Origin: Mojavia pulchra JT2-VF2
GTDB lineage: Bacteria; Cyanobacteriota; Cyanobacteriia; Cyanobacteriales; Nostocaceae
Direction: 5' to 3'
DNA length: 64,000 nucleotides
Assembly: GCA_019359325.1 (NCBI GenBank)
Contig: JAHHHN010000006.1
Coordinates: forward strand, 248,001-312,000
Part shown: positions 48,428 through 58,100 of the stretch, one piece after another
Layout: each line of letters opens with the position of its first letter
How positions within the stretch are numbered: position 1 is the stretch's first letter
Position numbers and translations under genes: made by a program
Notes under the pieces: model-generated
Database searches by the model: none
What the model was told of the DNA's origin: nothing
Seen by the model: the letters and a program-made list of their open reading frames with translations, nothing else

Positions 48428-49444
48428 ATGAAATTAACGACAAACTCCTCCATCCAAACTCTTGGAGATTACGCTTACGAGGCAATTCAAAAACACTTTA
48501 ATAAAACCTTGAAGTGGGAAAAACCAGTCAAGAAAGATGAAGATCCAGAAGCATTACACCAAATGCGAGTAGGGATGCGTCGCCTACGTACATCTGTGAG
48601 TAGGTTTGAGCCAGCACTGAAGTTGCCGAAACCAGTTAGTGATAAAAATATCGGTAAAATTGCTCGTCGTCTTGGTAATCTCCGAGATTTAGATGTACTT
48701 AAAGAAACTTTAGAAAATGATTACAAACCAAATTTACCTAATAAAGAACAGAAATATTTGCAAACCGCTTTCGATGCTTTAGCTAAACAACGTGAACAGG
48801 CCCTATCTACGGTGGAGACAACATTAAAAGATGAATCTTATAAGTCCCTCAAACAAGCAATGGAAGAGTGGTTAGAAGAACCAAGCTATGAAGAATTAGC
48901 CTCAATTACGATTCAGCAAGTTCTACCAGATTTATTGTTACCAGAAGTAAGTAAGTTCTTGCTACATCCGGGTTGGCTAGTTGGAACCCAAATTGTAGGT
49001 TCGGAGTTAAAGGTTCAAACAGACTGGGAAGCAAAAAAGGTAGAACAACAATTAACTACTAAAGGTGAAACTCTTCATAGTTTACGCAAACAAGCTAAAC
49101 GTGTACGCTACCAGATGGAATTGTTTTCTGAGCTATACAGTGAGAATTACGCGGCTTATATTGCAGATGTAAAAAGTATCCAAGACATTTTGGGTGAAAT
49201 GCAAGATAGTGTAGTTTTAACTGAATGGCTTGAGGATATTTTTAAGTCAGATATGCACACTCATCTGGGTGAGTTAACTAAGTTGTTAGCAAAAAATCGT
49301 TATAAATTGTGGCAGCAGTGGCAACCATTGCAGGAGCGGTATTTAAAAGTTGAAACTAGGCATGGCTTTCATTTAACAATACTGCATCCCGCGGAATCTC
49401 AAGTGTATAGTAAAGGTGAGGCTAGCGGGCAGACAATTGGATAG
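48428..49444 (+). CDS. CHAD domain protein (polyphosphate-binding)
   Basis: 338 residues. CHAD domains are all-helical, His/Lys/Arg-rich and bind inorganic polyphosphate. The motif ALHQMRVGMRRLRTSVSRFEPAL at about 40-62 is the standard first CHAD signature; ARRLGNLRDLDVLKE and LHSLRKQAKRVRYQMELFSELY are the second and third. There is no linked CYTH or adenylate-cyclase domain. Its last 23 bp overlap the 3' end of the convergent next gene. Confidence 0.92.
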   Translation: MKLTTNSSIQTLGDYAYEAIQKHFNKTLKWEKPVKKDEDPEALHQMRVGMRRLRTSVSRFEPALKLPKPVSDKNIGKIARRLGNLRDLDVLKETLENDYKPNLPNKEQKYLQTAFDALAKQREQALSTVETTLKDESYKSLKQAMEEWLEEPSYEELASITIQQVLPDLLLPEVSKFLLHPGWLVGTQIVGSELKVQTDWEAKKVEQQLTTKGETLHSLRKQAKRVRYQMELFSELYSENYAAYIADVKSIQDILGEMQDSVVLTEWLEDIFKSDMHTHLGELTKLLAKNRYKLWQQWQPLQERYLKVETRHGFHLTILHPAESQVYSKGEASGQTIG

Positions 49445-50075
49445 GAGCCTCAAGGGACAAAACATAAACACTGCTTTGCGGAATCTGCACAACACGGGTA
49501 TTTTCTGCAGAACGTAAGCCAGAAATCAACCCAATAGCGCTTCCTAGCATAGCTCCTCGGTCAAACTGATCGGGATCACCTTGGCTCAAAAAACCCAAGG
49601 TACTCCCAGTAATTCGGCCCCAAACAGAACCGTTTTCTATGGCTTTGTCATTAGCTCGTTTATGAGTAATGGTAGTGCCAGGAATCATTTGACTTAATGC
49701 TTGAATTGAGACAATTCGACCATTAAGTACCAATGACTGTGCCACGATTTTAGCGCCCCCATCATTGGGTTTTAAGACAATGCTAACCGGAGTATTTTCC
49801 GACGCGATAACATTACCTCGACTATCTTTAATAGCACTAGCTAAAGGAACCGTTAAGGGATAATCTTTCTTTTGTCCAACATCTACCGTAACGGAAGCGG
49901 GAAATGAAACGATAATTGCTGTATCTTGAGGAATGGTAATTGATTCAACGACTGCTTGAGGCTGCACAGTAGGTTGAAGTGTTGCAGTAGGAACTGGTTG
50001 AGCTATAACTGGCAGTGTAACGGAACTCAACAAAGATATAGAACAAGCAAGACTCAACAACATTTGCGTTTTCAT
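49422..50075 (-). CDS. Exported cyanobacterial protein of unknown function
   Basis: 217 residues with a clear signal peptide (MLLSLACSISLLSSVTLPVIAQ) and a Shine-Dalgarno AGGA. The mature protein begins with Pro/Val/Gln repeats, then VESITIPQDTAIIVSFPASVTVDVGQKKDYPLTVPLA, a beta-rich domain. A Gly-containing segment (GSVWGRITGSTLGFLSQG, GAMLGSAIGLISGL) could be a glycine-zipper helix. No enzyme motif. Convergent, overlapping the CHAD gene by 23 bp. Confidence 0.8.
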   Translation of the reverse strand: MKTQMLLSLACSISLLSSVTLPVIAQPVPTATLQPTVQPQAVVESITIPQDTAIIVSFPASVTVDVGQKKDYPLTVPLASAIKDSRGNVIASENTPVSIVLKPNDGGAKIVAQSLVLNGRIVSIQALSQMIPGTTITHKRANDKAIENGSVWGRITGSTLGFLSQGDPDQFDRGAMLGSAIGLISGLRSAENTRVVQIPQSSVYVLSLEAPIQLSAR

Positions 50076-50202
50076 GAGAGTTTATCCTTTTGATGTGAGT
50101 GGGGTTTTCAAGTTTTATCGCTTCACTCAATCAATAGGTTTAGGGTTATTGTTTTATGCAGTCTGATTTCAGAAAAACACTAAATTTTTTGCCCCCCATA
50201 AA

Positions 50203-50249
50203 TAGTAGAAAAATAAGAAAACCACAGATACACACTTGTGCATCTGTGG
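50203..50249 (-). terminator. Intrinsic terminator of the 50.35-50.84 kb gene
   Basis: Reverse-strand hairpin with outer stem CCACAGAT/ATCTGTGG (50222-50229 and 50242-50249) and inner CACA/TGTG, followed on the reverse strand by TTTTCTTATTTTTC. It lies about 100 bp past the stop of the leftward gene. Confidence 0.7.
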
Positions 50250-50348
50250 TGAGACTTTAGGGAGAGAAAGAGTTATCAACGATGTAACAGCTAATACCAT
50301 CCCGAACCTTCGCGGGTGAACCAAGAATCGTTAAAGTCAGGATGTATA

Positions 50349-50837
50349 TTATCTAAGTAGGTCTAAGTAGGGATTATAGGCTGGAAAATCGGAGAATTTT
50401 GAGCCGTCTTGCACACGAATGTTGACATTCTGGCAACTCCCTTCTATTTCAATTGTGATATTTTCATTGCGATCGCCCGTCTGTTGCCAAGCTTGTTCTG
50501 GAAGAACAGGCTCCCCCAAAGCTCCGCTTTGAGACAAACGCACGCAGTGCGGTTGGGTAACAGGGCGCGCTACGCGATCGCTAGGAGTTTGCCGCAAGAG
50601 ACTATCTCTGATGATACGTCGATCCCTGTCTACTTCTTGTCTATCTTGGGGAATACAACGCACTCTCATCAATGAGTTGTCAGTGGGATTATCTAGAAGG
50701 TAAGGAAGGATTTGAGAGCCACGAATTGTCCGCGAAGGATTTGTCTGCAATGGACTTTGTGCGTTTGCTAAAGATGCTACAGACAACAACACAATTGTAC
50801 TCAGGGTGATAATACTCGCTCCATCTGGGCTTTTCAT
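50349..50837 (-). CDS. Small exported protein with a repeat-derived middle
   Basis: 162 residues with signal peptide (IITLSTIVLLSVASLANA) and Shine-Dalgarno AGGAA. Not a recognised family. The N-terminal half (TRTIRGSQILPYLLDNP, LMRVRCIPQDRQEVDRDRRI) and the end (ENITIEIEGSCQNVNIRVQDG) look like normal protein. The stretch between, about residues 85-118 (SDRVARPVTQPHCVRLSQSG ... LPEQAW), is encoded by HIP1/REP-type sequence (GCGATCGCGTAGCGCGCC and following), as if a dispersed repeat had inserted in frame. Two Cys may form a disulfide. Confidence 0.65.
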   Translation of the reverse strand: MKSPDGASIITLSTIVLLSVASLANAQSPLQTNPSRTIRGSQILPYLLDNPTDNSLMRVRCIPQDRQEVDRDRRIIRDSLLRQTPSDRVARPVTQPHCVRLSQSGALGEPVLPEQAWQQTGDRNENITIEIEGSCQNVNIRVQDGSKFSDFPAYNPYLDLLR

Positions 50838-50897
50838 ACGTTTCCTGAGAATAAATCAAGCAATTGCCGGGGTATTGACCCCAGCGTTAAATAAATT

Positions 50898-51054
50898 AGG
50901 ACTTACGCACTGAAGTCTGAAACCCTGATCCCCCCTAACCCCCCTTAAAAAAGGGGGAACGTCTAAAGCCACGCCACTGAGGGAGTCGCTTAACCCGCAA
51001 GGGCGCAGGGCTGCCCCTTTCTAAGGGGGTTGGGGGATCTGAGCGCGTAAGTTC
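50898..51054. mobile_element. MITE-like foldback element (about 157 bp)
   Basis: Terminal inverted repeats of type GGACTTACGCACT (left, 50899-50911) and GAGCGCGTAAGTTC (right, 51041-51054). Long inner arms GATCCCCCCTAACCCCC (from 50928) and GGGGGTTGGGGGATC (to 51039) can pair. A central REP-like part lies in between. It occupies the spacer between two exported-protein genes and codes for nothing. Confidence 0.65.
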
Positions 51055-51107
51055 TGTAAATTTAAAACTCAAAATGTCTCTTAATTATTTTGAATTTTGA
51101 ATTGGTA

Positions 51108-51764
51108 CTATTTATCGTCTAACAGTTGATTGACCTGCTGCCCCCGACGACCAGTTTTGATTTCGTAGCGACGGGTGAGGTTGTCTTCGTAATTCATATC
51201 TCTAGCAGCAGCAGAGTTAACGAAAGCATCACAATTCTTACCCTGAACTACTGTGGATGAATTACTGCTGTTTTCCTCATTGCGGTTATTGCGGTTATCT
51301 TTGGAGTCGCTATTATTTTGGCTACCTTGGCTTGCACCGCTACCACTGACACCAATACCAAAGATACTCACACCACCTCCACCGCCATCATTGTGGCTGC
51401 GGGAAGAACTAGAACGAGTGCTAGTAGAAGTTGCTAAGGCAAGTTTGCTAGAACTGCTGCGAGTGTTGCTCCCTAGGCCAACATCACTACACAAAGCACG
51501 TGGGTCATTTGCTAGAGTTTTTGGGTCAACCCAAGATTGATGGTCGCCTAATCCCTGGATTTCGGTATTACCAACAGAATTACTGGGTGCGCTAGGAACA
51601 GGAGTGCGAGGAGTGCCATTACCTACAACTGCTCCGGGGATGACATTACCAGGTTTAAAAATTTCAGTCGGCTTGATATCAAAAGGCCCTGCAAAAGCTG
51701 GTAGCGTTGAGGTCAAAAGTGCAGTAGCTGCGAGCAAAGAGCTAGTTAAGTGACGAAATTTCAT
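51108..51764 (-). CDS. Exported Ser/Asn-rich protein of unknown function
   Basis: About 218 residues. The ATG at 51764 is preferred over 51770 because AGGAG is 7 nt away. Signal peptide HLTSSLLAATALLTSTLPAFA. The mature N-terminus (GPFDIKPTEIFKPGNVIPGAV) is followed by a Ser/Gly/Asn-rich low-complexity region (about 100-175) and a charged C-terminus (NCDAFVNSAAARDMNYEDNL, TRRYEIKTGRRGQQVNQLL). Two Cys. No family recognised. One of three exported-protein genes in a row on this strand. Confidence 0.75.
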   Translation of the reverse strand: MKFRHLTSSLLAATALLTSTLPAFAGPFDIKPTEIFKPGNVIPGAVVGNGTPRTPVPSAPSNSVGNTEIQGLGDHQSWVDPKTLANDPRALCSDVGLGSNTRSSSSKLALATSTSTRSSSSRSHNDGGGGGVSIFGIGVSGSGASQGSQNNSDSKDNRNNRNEENSSNSSTVVQGKNCDAFVNSAAARDMNYEDNLTRRYEIKTGRRGQQVNQLLDDK

Positions 51765-51860
51765 GGTCATTCTCCTAAAGAATAAGTGTTTTTGTATATC
51801 GGGCTTTAACCCTTCACTTACTCAATAGGTTGACCTCTATTTATTTATGCACCCTCTGAG

Positions 51861-51960
51861 TTAAGAGTGCTGAGTGCTGAGTGGTGAGTAGTGAGTGCTG
51901 AGGGGTAGTGCTGAGTAAAAATACTAGTCCCCAGTCGCTAGTACCAAGTCCCTAGTACCC
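51861..51960. repeat. Short tandem repeats (GAGTGCTGA and CCCTAGTAC types)
   Basis: Degenerate GAGTGCTGAGTGGTGAGTA tandems (51869-51915) followed by AGTCCCTAGTACC-like tandems up to the next gene's stop. These are typical Nostoc intergenic repeats. Confidence 0.6.
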
Positions 51961-51965
51961 AATCC

Positions 51966-53045
51966 TCAATAACCATCTACAGACCAATGAGGAGGATCAT
52001 TACTCAACTTATATACTCCATACGTGCTACCTACTGTCCACAAAGCCCTATTGAGTGCAGCATTGGCTGGGTTACCTATAGTCAGCATTCTGCCATTAGC
52101 ATCTTTAATAGTAATATTTCCATTCCAAGTAACATTCCAATCGATCGCCAGTCTTTGAATATGGCGAGAATTTAAGGAAACAGGATTGCCGCCAACACCA
52201 TAAGCTTCTACCATATCTTTGGCAGCTTGTAGCGAGCCAGCATTAGTATAATGCTCCCACTCAATATCAACGCTGGCCATGCTTGGTACATATTTTGGGG
52301 CAATATCTCGTCTATCAATTCTGGCGGCGTAGTGCATCAGATAAGCACGTTCTTTCGGACGATGGGTAGCAGTCACAATGACTTGGCATCCGGCATCAAT
52401 TAGCGCTTTTTGAAAGGATTCTACACATTGACGAAATGGTGAAGCTAAGTCAGCAATCGACCTACTTGTAGGAAAACTATCAACCCAATGGGGGCCACTA
52501 AGGCGAAATCTCTGGATTTTTGCATAACCATTTAGAATATCCAATGCTGACGTTAAATCTTCTCCTAGTTTCTGCTTAGTCGCATTACTCAACGCCTCTT
52601 GCAATTCGCTACGCAGACGTACATCCCTTTTTTTATAAGCTTCGGCTAAACCTTTACTACTTGTATAACCAAAGTCTCCATCTACTTTTAAAGGAGGACT
52701 TAGTTGTGCGCTTTTATTTAGTGATGCTTGCAAATCCTTAACCTCTGCTTCCCCAAAACCAAGGTAACTTAGCAATGTATTAGCAGAGAGATTAGGAAGT
52801 CTAAAAATTAAACCTTGATTCAAAGCTTTGGCATAAGTCGCATTACCAACTATACCATCAGCAGTTAAGCCATTTCTTTGTTGATAGCTGCGGGTTGCTT
52901 GATCAGTCTGTTTACCAAAGTCCCCATCAACAACATCAATGGGAAATTCGACACCTTTCAAAAAGCTTTGCCAAGCACGAACAATCGGCCCCTCGGAACC
53001 AATTTTGATTACTGGTAATTTGAGAATATTGACATTAAAAGCCAT
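51966..53045 (-). CDS. Peptidoglycan-binding protein with M15-like peptidase domain
   Basis: 359 residues, Shine-Dalgarno AGGAGA. Two PG_binding_1 repeats at about 15-75 (AWQSFLKGVEFPIDVVDGDFG ... TADGIVGNATY) and 90-150. The C-terminal domain, about 195-359, has motifs like D-Ala-D-Ala carboxypeptidase/endolysin M15 enzymes: HRPKERAYLMHYAARI, SRHIQRLAIDW (S-x-H-x6-D) and DPPHWS carrying the last His. No signal peptide is seen. Next to a leaderless amidase gene on the same strand; both could cleave cell wall after non-Sec release, as phage-type endolysins do. Confidence 0.75.
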   Translation of the reverse strand: MAFNVNILKLPVIKIGSEGPIVRAWQSFLKGVEFPIDVVDGDFGKQTDQATRSYQQRNGLTADGIVGNATYAKALNQGLIFRLPNLSANTLLSYLGFGEAEVKDLQASLNKSAQLSPPLKVDGDFGYTSSKGLAEAYKKRDVRLRSELQEALSNATKQKLGEDLTSALDILNGYAKIQRFRLSGPHWVDSFPTSRSIADLASPFRQCVESFQKALIDAGCQVIVTATHRPKERAYLMHYAARIDRRDIAPKYVPSMASVDIEWEHYTNAGSLQAAKDMVEAYGVGGNPVSLNSRHIQRLAIDWNVTWNGNITIKDANGRMLTIGNPANAALNRALWTVGSTYGVYKLSNDPPHWSVDGY

Positions 53046-53169
53046 ATTTTTCTCCTAATCGTAAATTCATAGACTTCTTGCAGAAGTTTGAGAAATCTCA
53101 AACAGTAAAACTGCTTTTTTTCTTACTCTATTTGTGCAAGGTGTCTAGTGATTAGCACGCTATGAGACT

Positions 53170-53223
53170 AAAATAATAAAATTGCCAATCAAGCTTATTT
53201 AGTTTTTTGCATGATTGGCAATT
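53170..53223 (-). terminator. Intrinsic terminator after the amidase gene
   Basis: Perfect 12-bp inverted repeat AATTGCCAATCA (53180-53191) and TGATTGGCAATT (53212-53223). On the reverse strand it is followed by TTTATTATTTTAG. It separates the amidase from the next leftward gene. Confidence 0.65.
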
Positions 53224-53271
53224 ACAAAATTTACCGTAACAGACTCTGTACTAGTTATTAATAGCCCATAA

Positions 53272-54213
53272 CTAACCAATTAATTTCTGCCAGGAAGCAG
53301 GGCCAATAATTCCATCGGCAACTAAACCAGCTTGCTTTTGAAAGTTTTTTACTATCAACTCTGTCTGTGGCCCATAGACACCATCGACTTCAACACCTAA
53401 ACGGTATTGTAAGTACCGAATTACTGGGCCACCAGCGTGATTTGGTCGAATGATTCGTTTGGCTAAAATGAGATTAATTGCATCCCATGTAGCTTTGTCA
53501 GCAGTTCCAGTTTCTGGAACCCCAGCAATTTCTTGAAACTTTGCTACCGCAGAGGTGGTGGCATTGCCTGCTAGGTTATCTTCTACTAAAGGCTTACCAT
53601 TTTTATCAGTTATTTTCAACCGATTCAAGGCTTTTTGCAGCCTGAGAATAGTGGTATCTATATTATGCTCTTCATCTGGTACTGGGTTTACAGGAACAGT
53701 TGGTAATTTACCTGTTAAGCCTTTAACAATTGCATTGGCGATCGCTTCCGGGTTATAAAGACTCATATCTTTTTGCGAATCTAGGAAGCAACTTTCTACA
53801 AGAATCGCAGGCATATTTGTATTTCTTAGGACAAATAAGTGGGAACCACTCTTAACACCACGATTAAAAAATCCTAATTTAACGATTTCATCTAACACAG
53901 GTTTAGCAATTTTCCTGCTGGTGTCGCTACCAGCAAATACTTCTGTGCCATTTGCTTGTCGGTTAAAGCTATTAAAATGAATAGAAACAAATACATCAAC
54001 TTTGTTGGCATTAGCTTTATCACATCTTTTAGCAAGTGATTCGCCGACTTTACTAGCTCTATCTGGTTTACATGGTATGACTTCGTGCCCTAAAGCTTTT
54101 AGCTTTGTAATAACTCTATTTCCTACGTCTAAAGTTAAGTTATCCTCGAATTTGATTCCTCTAGCTCCAGTGTCTGGAGGGCAATTATGCCCAATATCAA
54201 TTCCAAATTTCAT
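53272..54213 (-). CDS. N-acetylmuramoyl-L-alanine amidase with peptidoglycan-binding domains
   Basis: 313 residues, strong Shine-Dalgarno GGAGG. Amidase_3 domain at about 1-170: Zn ligands expected in IDIGHNCPPDTGARG (His) and the later Glu/His in VSIHFNSF, with the C-terminal catalytic Glu in AILVESCFLDS. Two PG_binding domains follow (about 190-250 and 255-313; ITDKNGKPLVEDNLAGNATT and VEVDGVYGPQTELIVKNFQ). No signal peptide. The enzyme cleaves the amide bond between MurNAc and the stem peptide. Confidence 0.92.
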   Translation of the reverse strand: MKFGIDIGHNCPPDTGARGIKFEDNLTLDVGNRVITKLKALGHEVIPCKPDRASKVGESLAKRCDKANANKVDVFVSIHFNSFNRQANGTEVFAGSDTSRKIAKPVLDEIVKLGFFNRGVKSGSHLFVLRNTNMPAILVESCFLDSQKDMSLYNPEAIANAIVKGLTGKLPTVPVNPVPDEEHNIDTTILRLQKALNRLKITDKNGKPLVEDNLAGNATTSAVAKFQEIAGVPETGTADKATWDAINLILAKRIIRPNHAGGPVIRYLQYRLGVEVDGVYGPQTELIVKNFQKQAGLVADGIIGPASWQKLIG

Positions 54214-55114
54214 TTTTTTAGCCTCCGCTTATTTTCATAATAGATTAAATTTTCGGCAAGTTTTTCTAGCTCACTTTTATCATTTCAAAAACAGAAAAAT
54301 AAAGTTTCTATTCTAACAATTTATTAGCTTTTATATCTAGTTAAATTGCTATACATCTACTTACCTCTATTCTGAACCGAAAAAATGCCATCACTAGCAA
54401 AGCTTTATAACACAAAGCTCGCTATTTGGCTCTAAGATAAATTATAAAATAAGTATAAATAAATAACTTAAACATAAAGTCTATTAATTATAACAAAACT
54501 TTTTAACTTCTATCTTTTAAATTAAGAGCCTTAACAATAGAGATTTATTTCTATTTGTCTATATATTAATTATCAATCAAACAAATTATTCGGTTTTTAG
54601 ATTACTCTTCATCAAAATAGACACCTGTGACAAATCCACATAGTTTGATTTTAAACTCGAAAACATCGTTTAATGTGATAATTTCTTGGCAACCACGTAA
54701 ACCTGTTAGGGCTGACGCAAAAATATTATTCGTTAAGGCAGGATGTAAGGGTATGGAGATGTAATGCTGTTGAACACTTACACACTCGTATACCTTAATA
54801 CTCTACCCACCCAAACCTTTGATTTTTCCTTTTTATACGTAAGTCCTGGCAATACAGACGACATGGGTAAAATTTTAGCAACAGAAGATTATGAATGAGG
54901 GCAGTGATGAAATTAAAGTTAATTTTCCCAGCTTGACTGTTTGGAGGCACTGATTTCCCTACTACCCCGAAACACTGTCAATGTTATGGATATCTTTGAA
55001 TATTTTGAGCAGTTTGCCAAAAAGAAATTAATCATCACTGTAGATAGATATTCCACAATCAGCCGGAAAGCTTGTTTAAGATCGAAGTAAAGAAATATTT
55101 CGTAGCTTACGGGC
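54214..55114. other. 0.9-kb A/T-rich gap
   Basis: No supported gene. A 42-codon reverse open stretch (about 54604-54729, TLNDVFEFKIKLCGFVTGVY) could be a remnant C-terminus but has no start. A cobalamin-riboswitch-like box was sought because of the downstream chelatase gene and not found. The last 200 bp presumably hold its promoter. Confidence 0.4.
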
Positions 55115-58100
55115 ATGAAACGCATCGTCTTGATTGCTGGGTTTGAATCGTTTAACGCTGACTTATATAGAAAAGCAGCTTTTGTGGCTAACTCTCGCTG
55201 TTCTGAGTTGGACATTCGGGTGTTTAGCGATCGCGATATTACCACCAAGCGCCAGGAAGTAGAAGCAGCACTACAAGACGCTGATGTATTTTTTGGCAGC
55301 TTGCTATTTGATTATGACCAAGTTTTATGGTTGCGCGATCGCCTGACGCAAATTCCCATCCGTCTGGTGTTCGAGTCAGCTTTGGAATTGATGAGTTTAA
55401 CGAAGCTGGGTGACTTTGCCATTGGCGATAAACCCAAAGGTATGCCAAAGCCAGTTAAATTCATTCTTGATAAATTTAGTAATGGAAGAGAAGAAGACAA
55501 ACTCGCTGGTTATATTAGCTTTTTAAAGGTAGGGCCGAAACTACTGAAATATATACCAGTGCAAAAAGTCCAAGACTTACGCAACTGGTTAATTATCTAT
55601 GGTTACTGGAATGCTGGCGGGCCAGAAAACGTCGCCTCATTATTCTGGACACTGGCGGAAAAATATTTGGGGCTAAAAGTTGGCGATATCCCCGCACCTG
55701 TTGAGACTCCCAACATGGGGCTATTGCATCCAGACTATCAAGGATTTTTTGAATCACCCCGCGAGTATTTGGAATGGTATCAGCAGAGGAAGGACGCGGG
55801 GACAAGGGGACACGGGGACAAGGGGAATCAAGAGGACACGGGGACAAGGGGACACGGGGACAAGGGGAATGTAAATGGAAATTTCTCCGCGTCACCCCGT
55901 CTCTCAATCTCCGCGTCAGTCACTCATCCAGTTGTGGGAATTCTGCTGTATCGCAAACACGTTATTACCAAACAACAATATATTCCCCAACTAATTCGCC
56001 GTTTTGAAGCAGCTGGGTTAATTCCTTTACCGATTTTCATCAACGGTGTGGAAGGACACGTAGCTGTCAGAGATTGGATGACAACCGACTACGAACTTCA
56101 GCAAAGACAAGTTGGTAATATCGAAACTCCCTCACTTTCCCAAGAAGCCGTGAAGGTGGATGCTGTTGTTTCCACAATTGGTTTTCCTTTAGTGGGTGGC
56201 CCTGCTGGTTCAATGGAAGCAGGACGTCAGGTAGAAGTAGCAAAACGCATCCTCACTGCCAAAAATGTACCTTACTTCGTTGCTGCACCACTGCTAATAC
56301 AAGATATTCACTCTTGGACACGCCAGGGTATCGGCGGCTTGCAAAGTGTGGTGTTGTACGCTTTACCAGAACTGGATGGGGCAATTGATACTGTTCCCCT
56401 TGGTGGTTTGGTGGGAGAAGATATTTATTTGGTTCCCGAACGAGTGCAGCGCTTGATTGGCAGGGTGAAAAGCTGGGTAGCTTTGCGGCAAAAACCTGCA
56501 TCTGAACGCAAAATAGCAATTATTATGTATGGCTTCCCCCCTGGTTACGGTGCTGTGGGTACAGCTGCATTATTAAATGTGCCGCGTAGTCTCTTGAAGT
56601 TGCTTCACGCACTCAAAGACCAAGGTTACACCGTTGGGGATTTGCCTGATGATGGGGAAGAGTTGATTCGCTGGGTGAAGGAGGCGGATGAGGAGATCGG
56701 AACCACAGATGAACACAGATTAACACAGATGAAGCAAGGCATTAATCGGGATTCATCAGCGGTTAATACTGTCAATGTCCGGGATTTAGAAAAATGGTTG
56801 GGATATCTGCAAACATCTCGCGTTGAAAAACAATGGAAATCTCTCACGGGGACTGGGATTAAAACCTATGGTGATGAATTTCAAATTGGTGGTGTGCAGT
56901 TAGGAAATGTCTGGATAGGTGTGCAGCCACCTTTGGGTTTACAAGGCGACCCGATGCGGTTAATGTTTGAACGAGATTTAACTCCTCATCCTCAATACGC
57001 TGCTTTTTATAAATGGTTGCAAAATGAATTTGAAGCTGATGCTGTGGTTCATTTTGGAATGCACGGTACAGTGGAATGGTTACCTGGTTCGCCTTTGGGT
57101 AATACGGGTTATTCTTGGTCGGATATTTTGTTGGGAGATTTGCCTAATCTATATATATATGCGGCGAATAATCCTTCGGAGTCGATTTTGGCGAAGCGTC
57201 GCGGTTATGGGGTGTTAATTTCACATAATGTACCGCCTTATGGTCGTGCTGGTTTGTATAAGGAATTGGTAGCGTTGCGAGATTTAATTGCTGAGTATCG
57301 GGAAGACCCGAAAAAGAATTATGCACTGAAGGAAGCTATTTGTAAAAAGATTGTAGATACTGGTTTGGATGCAGATTGTCCGTTGGCGGATGCTAAGAAG
57401 TTGGGGATTCCTTTTAGTTATGAAAATGTGCGGATGTTTAGTGCCCATGCTTTTGATGATTATTTGGTGAAGTTGTATGAGTATTTGCAGGTTTTAGAAA
57501 GTCGGTTGTTTTCTTCTGGGTTGCATACTTTGGGGGAAGAACCAGATGAAGAGAGGTTGGCGGGGTATTTGGAGGCTTATTTTGGAAACGAACCGCAGAG
57601 GCGTGAAGGACGTGAAGGAGAAGAAATAAGAGATTTGTTGATGCAATCTACGGATGAGTTAACAAATCTATTAAGGGGTTTGAATGGGGAATATATTCCG
57701 CCTGCGCCTGGTGGTGATTTGTTACGGGATGGGCCTGGTGTGTTACCTACTGGTAGGAATATTCATGCTTTAGATCCCTACAGAATGCCTTCTCCTGCGG
57801 CTTATGAACGAGGACGAGAAATCGCTCAAAAAATTATTGCCCAGCATTTACAAGAACATGGGAAATACCCGGAAACTGTGGCGGTGATGTTATGGGGATT
57901 GGATGCGATTAAAACTAAGGGTGAATCGTTGGGTATTTTGTTGGAGTTAGTCGGTGCTGAACCTGTGAAGGAAGGAACAGGAAGAATTGTGCGTTATGAA
58001 TTAAAACCTTTGGCCTCGCTGGGACATCCCCGAATTGATGTGTTAGGAAATCTATCGGGAATTTTCCGAGATAGTTTTGTGAATATCATCGAATTGTTGG

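Noticed and set aside
54700-55110. Cobalamin riboswitch upstream of the chelatase gene
   Set aside because: The conserved GCCACTG-type box and pairing arms were not found; only a GGCACTG-like stretch occurs, in the wrong context.
54919-55248. 109-residue reverse ORF
   Set aside because: Mostly antisense to the start of the chelatase gene, with no recognisable product.
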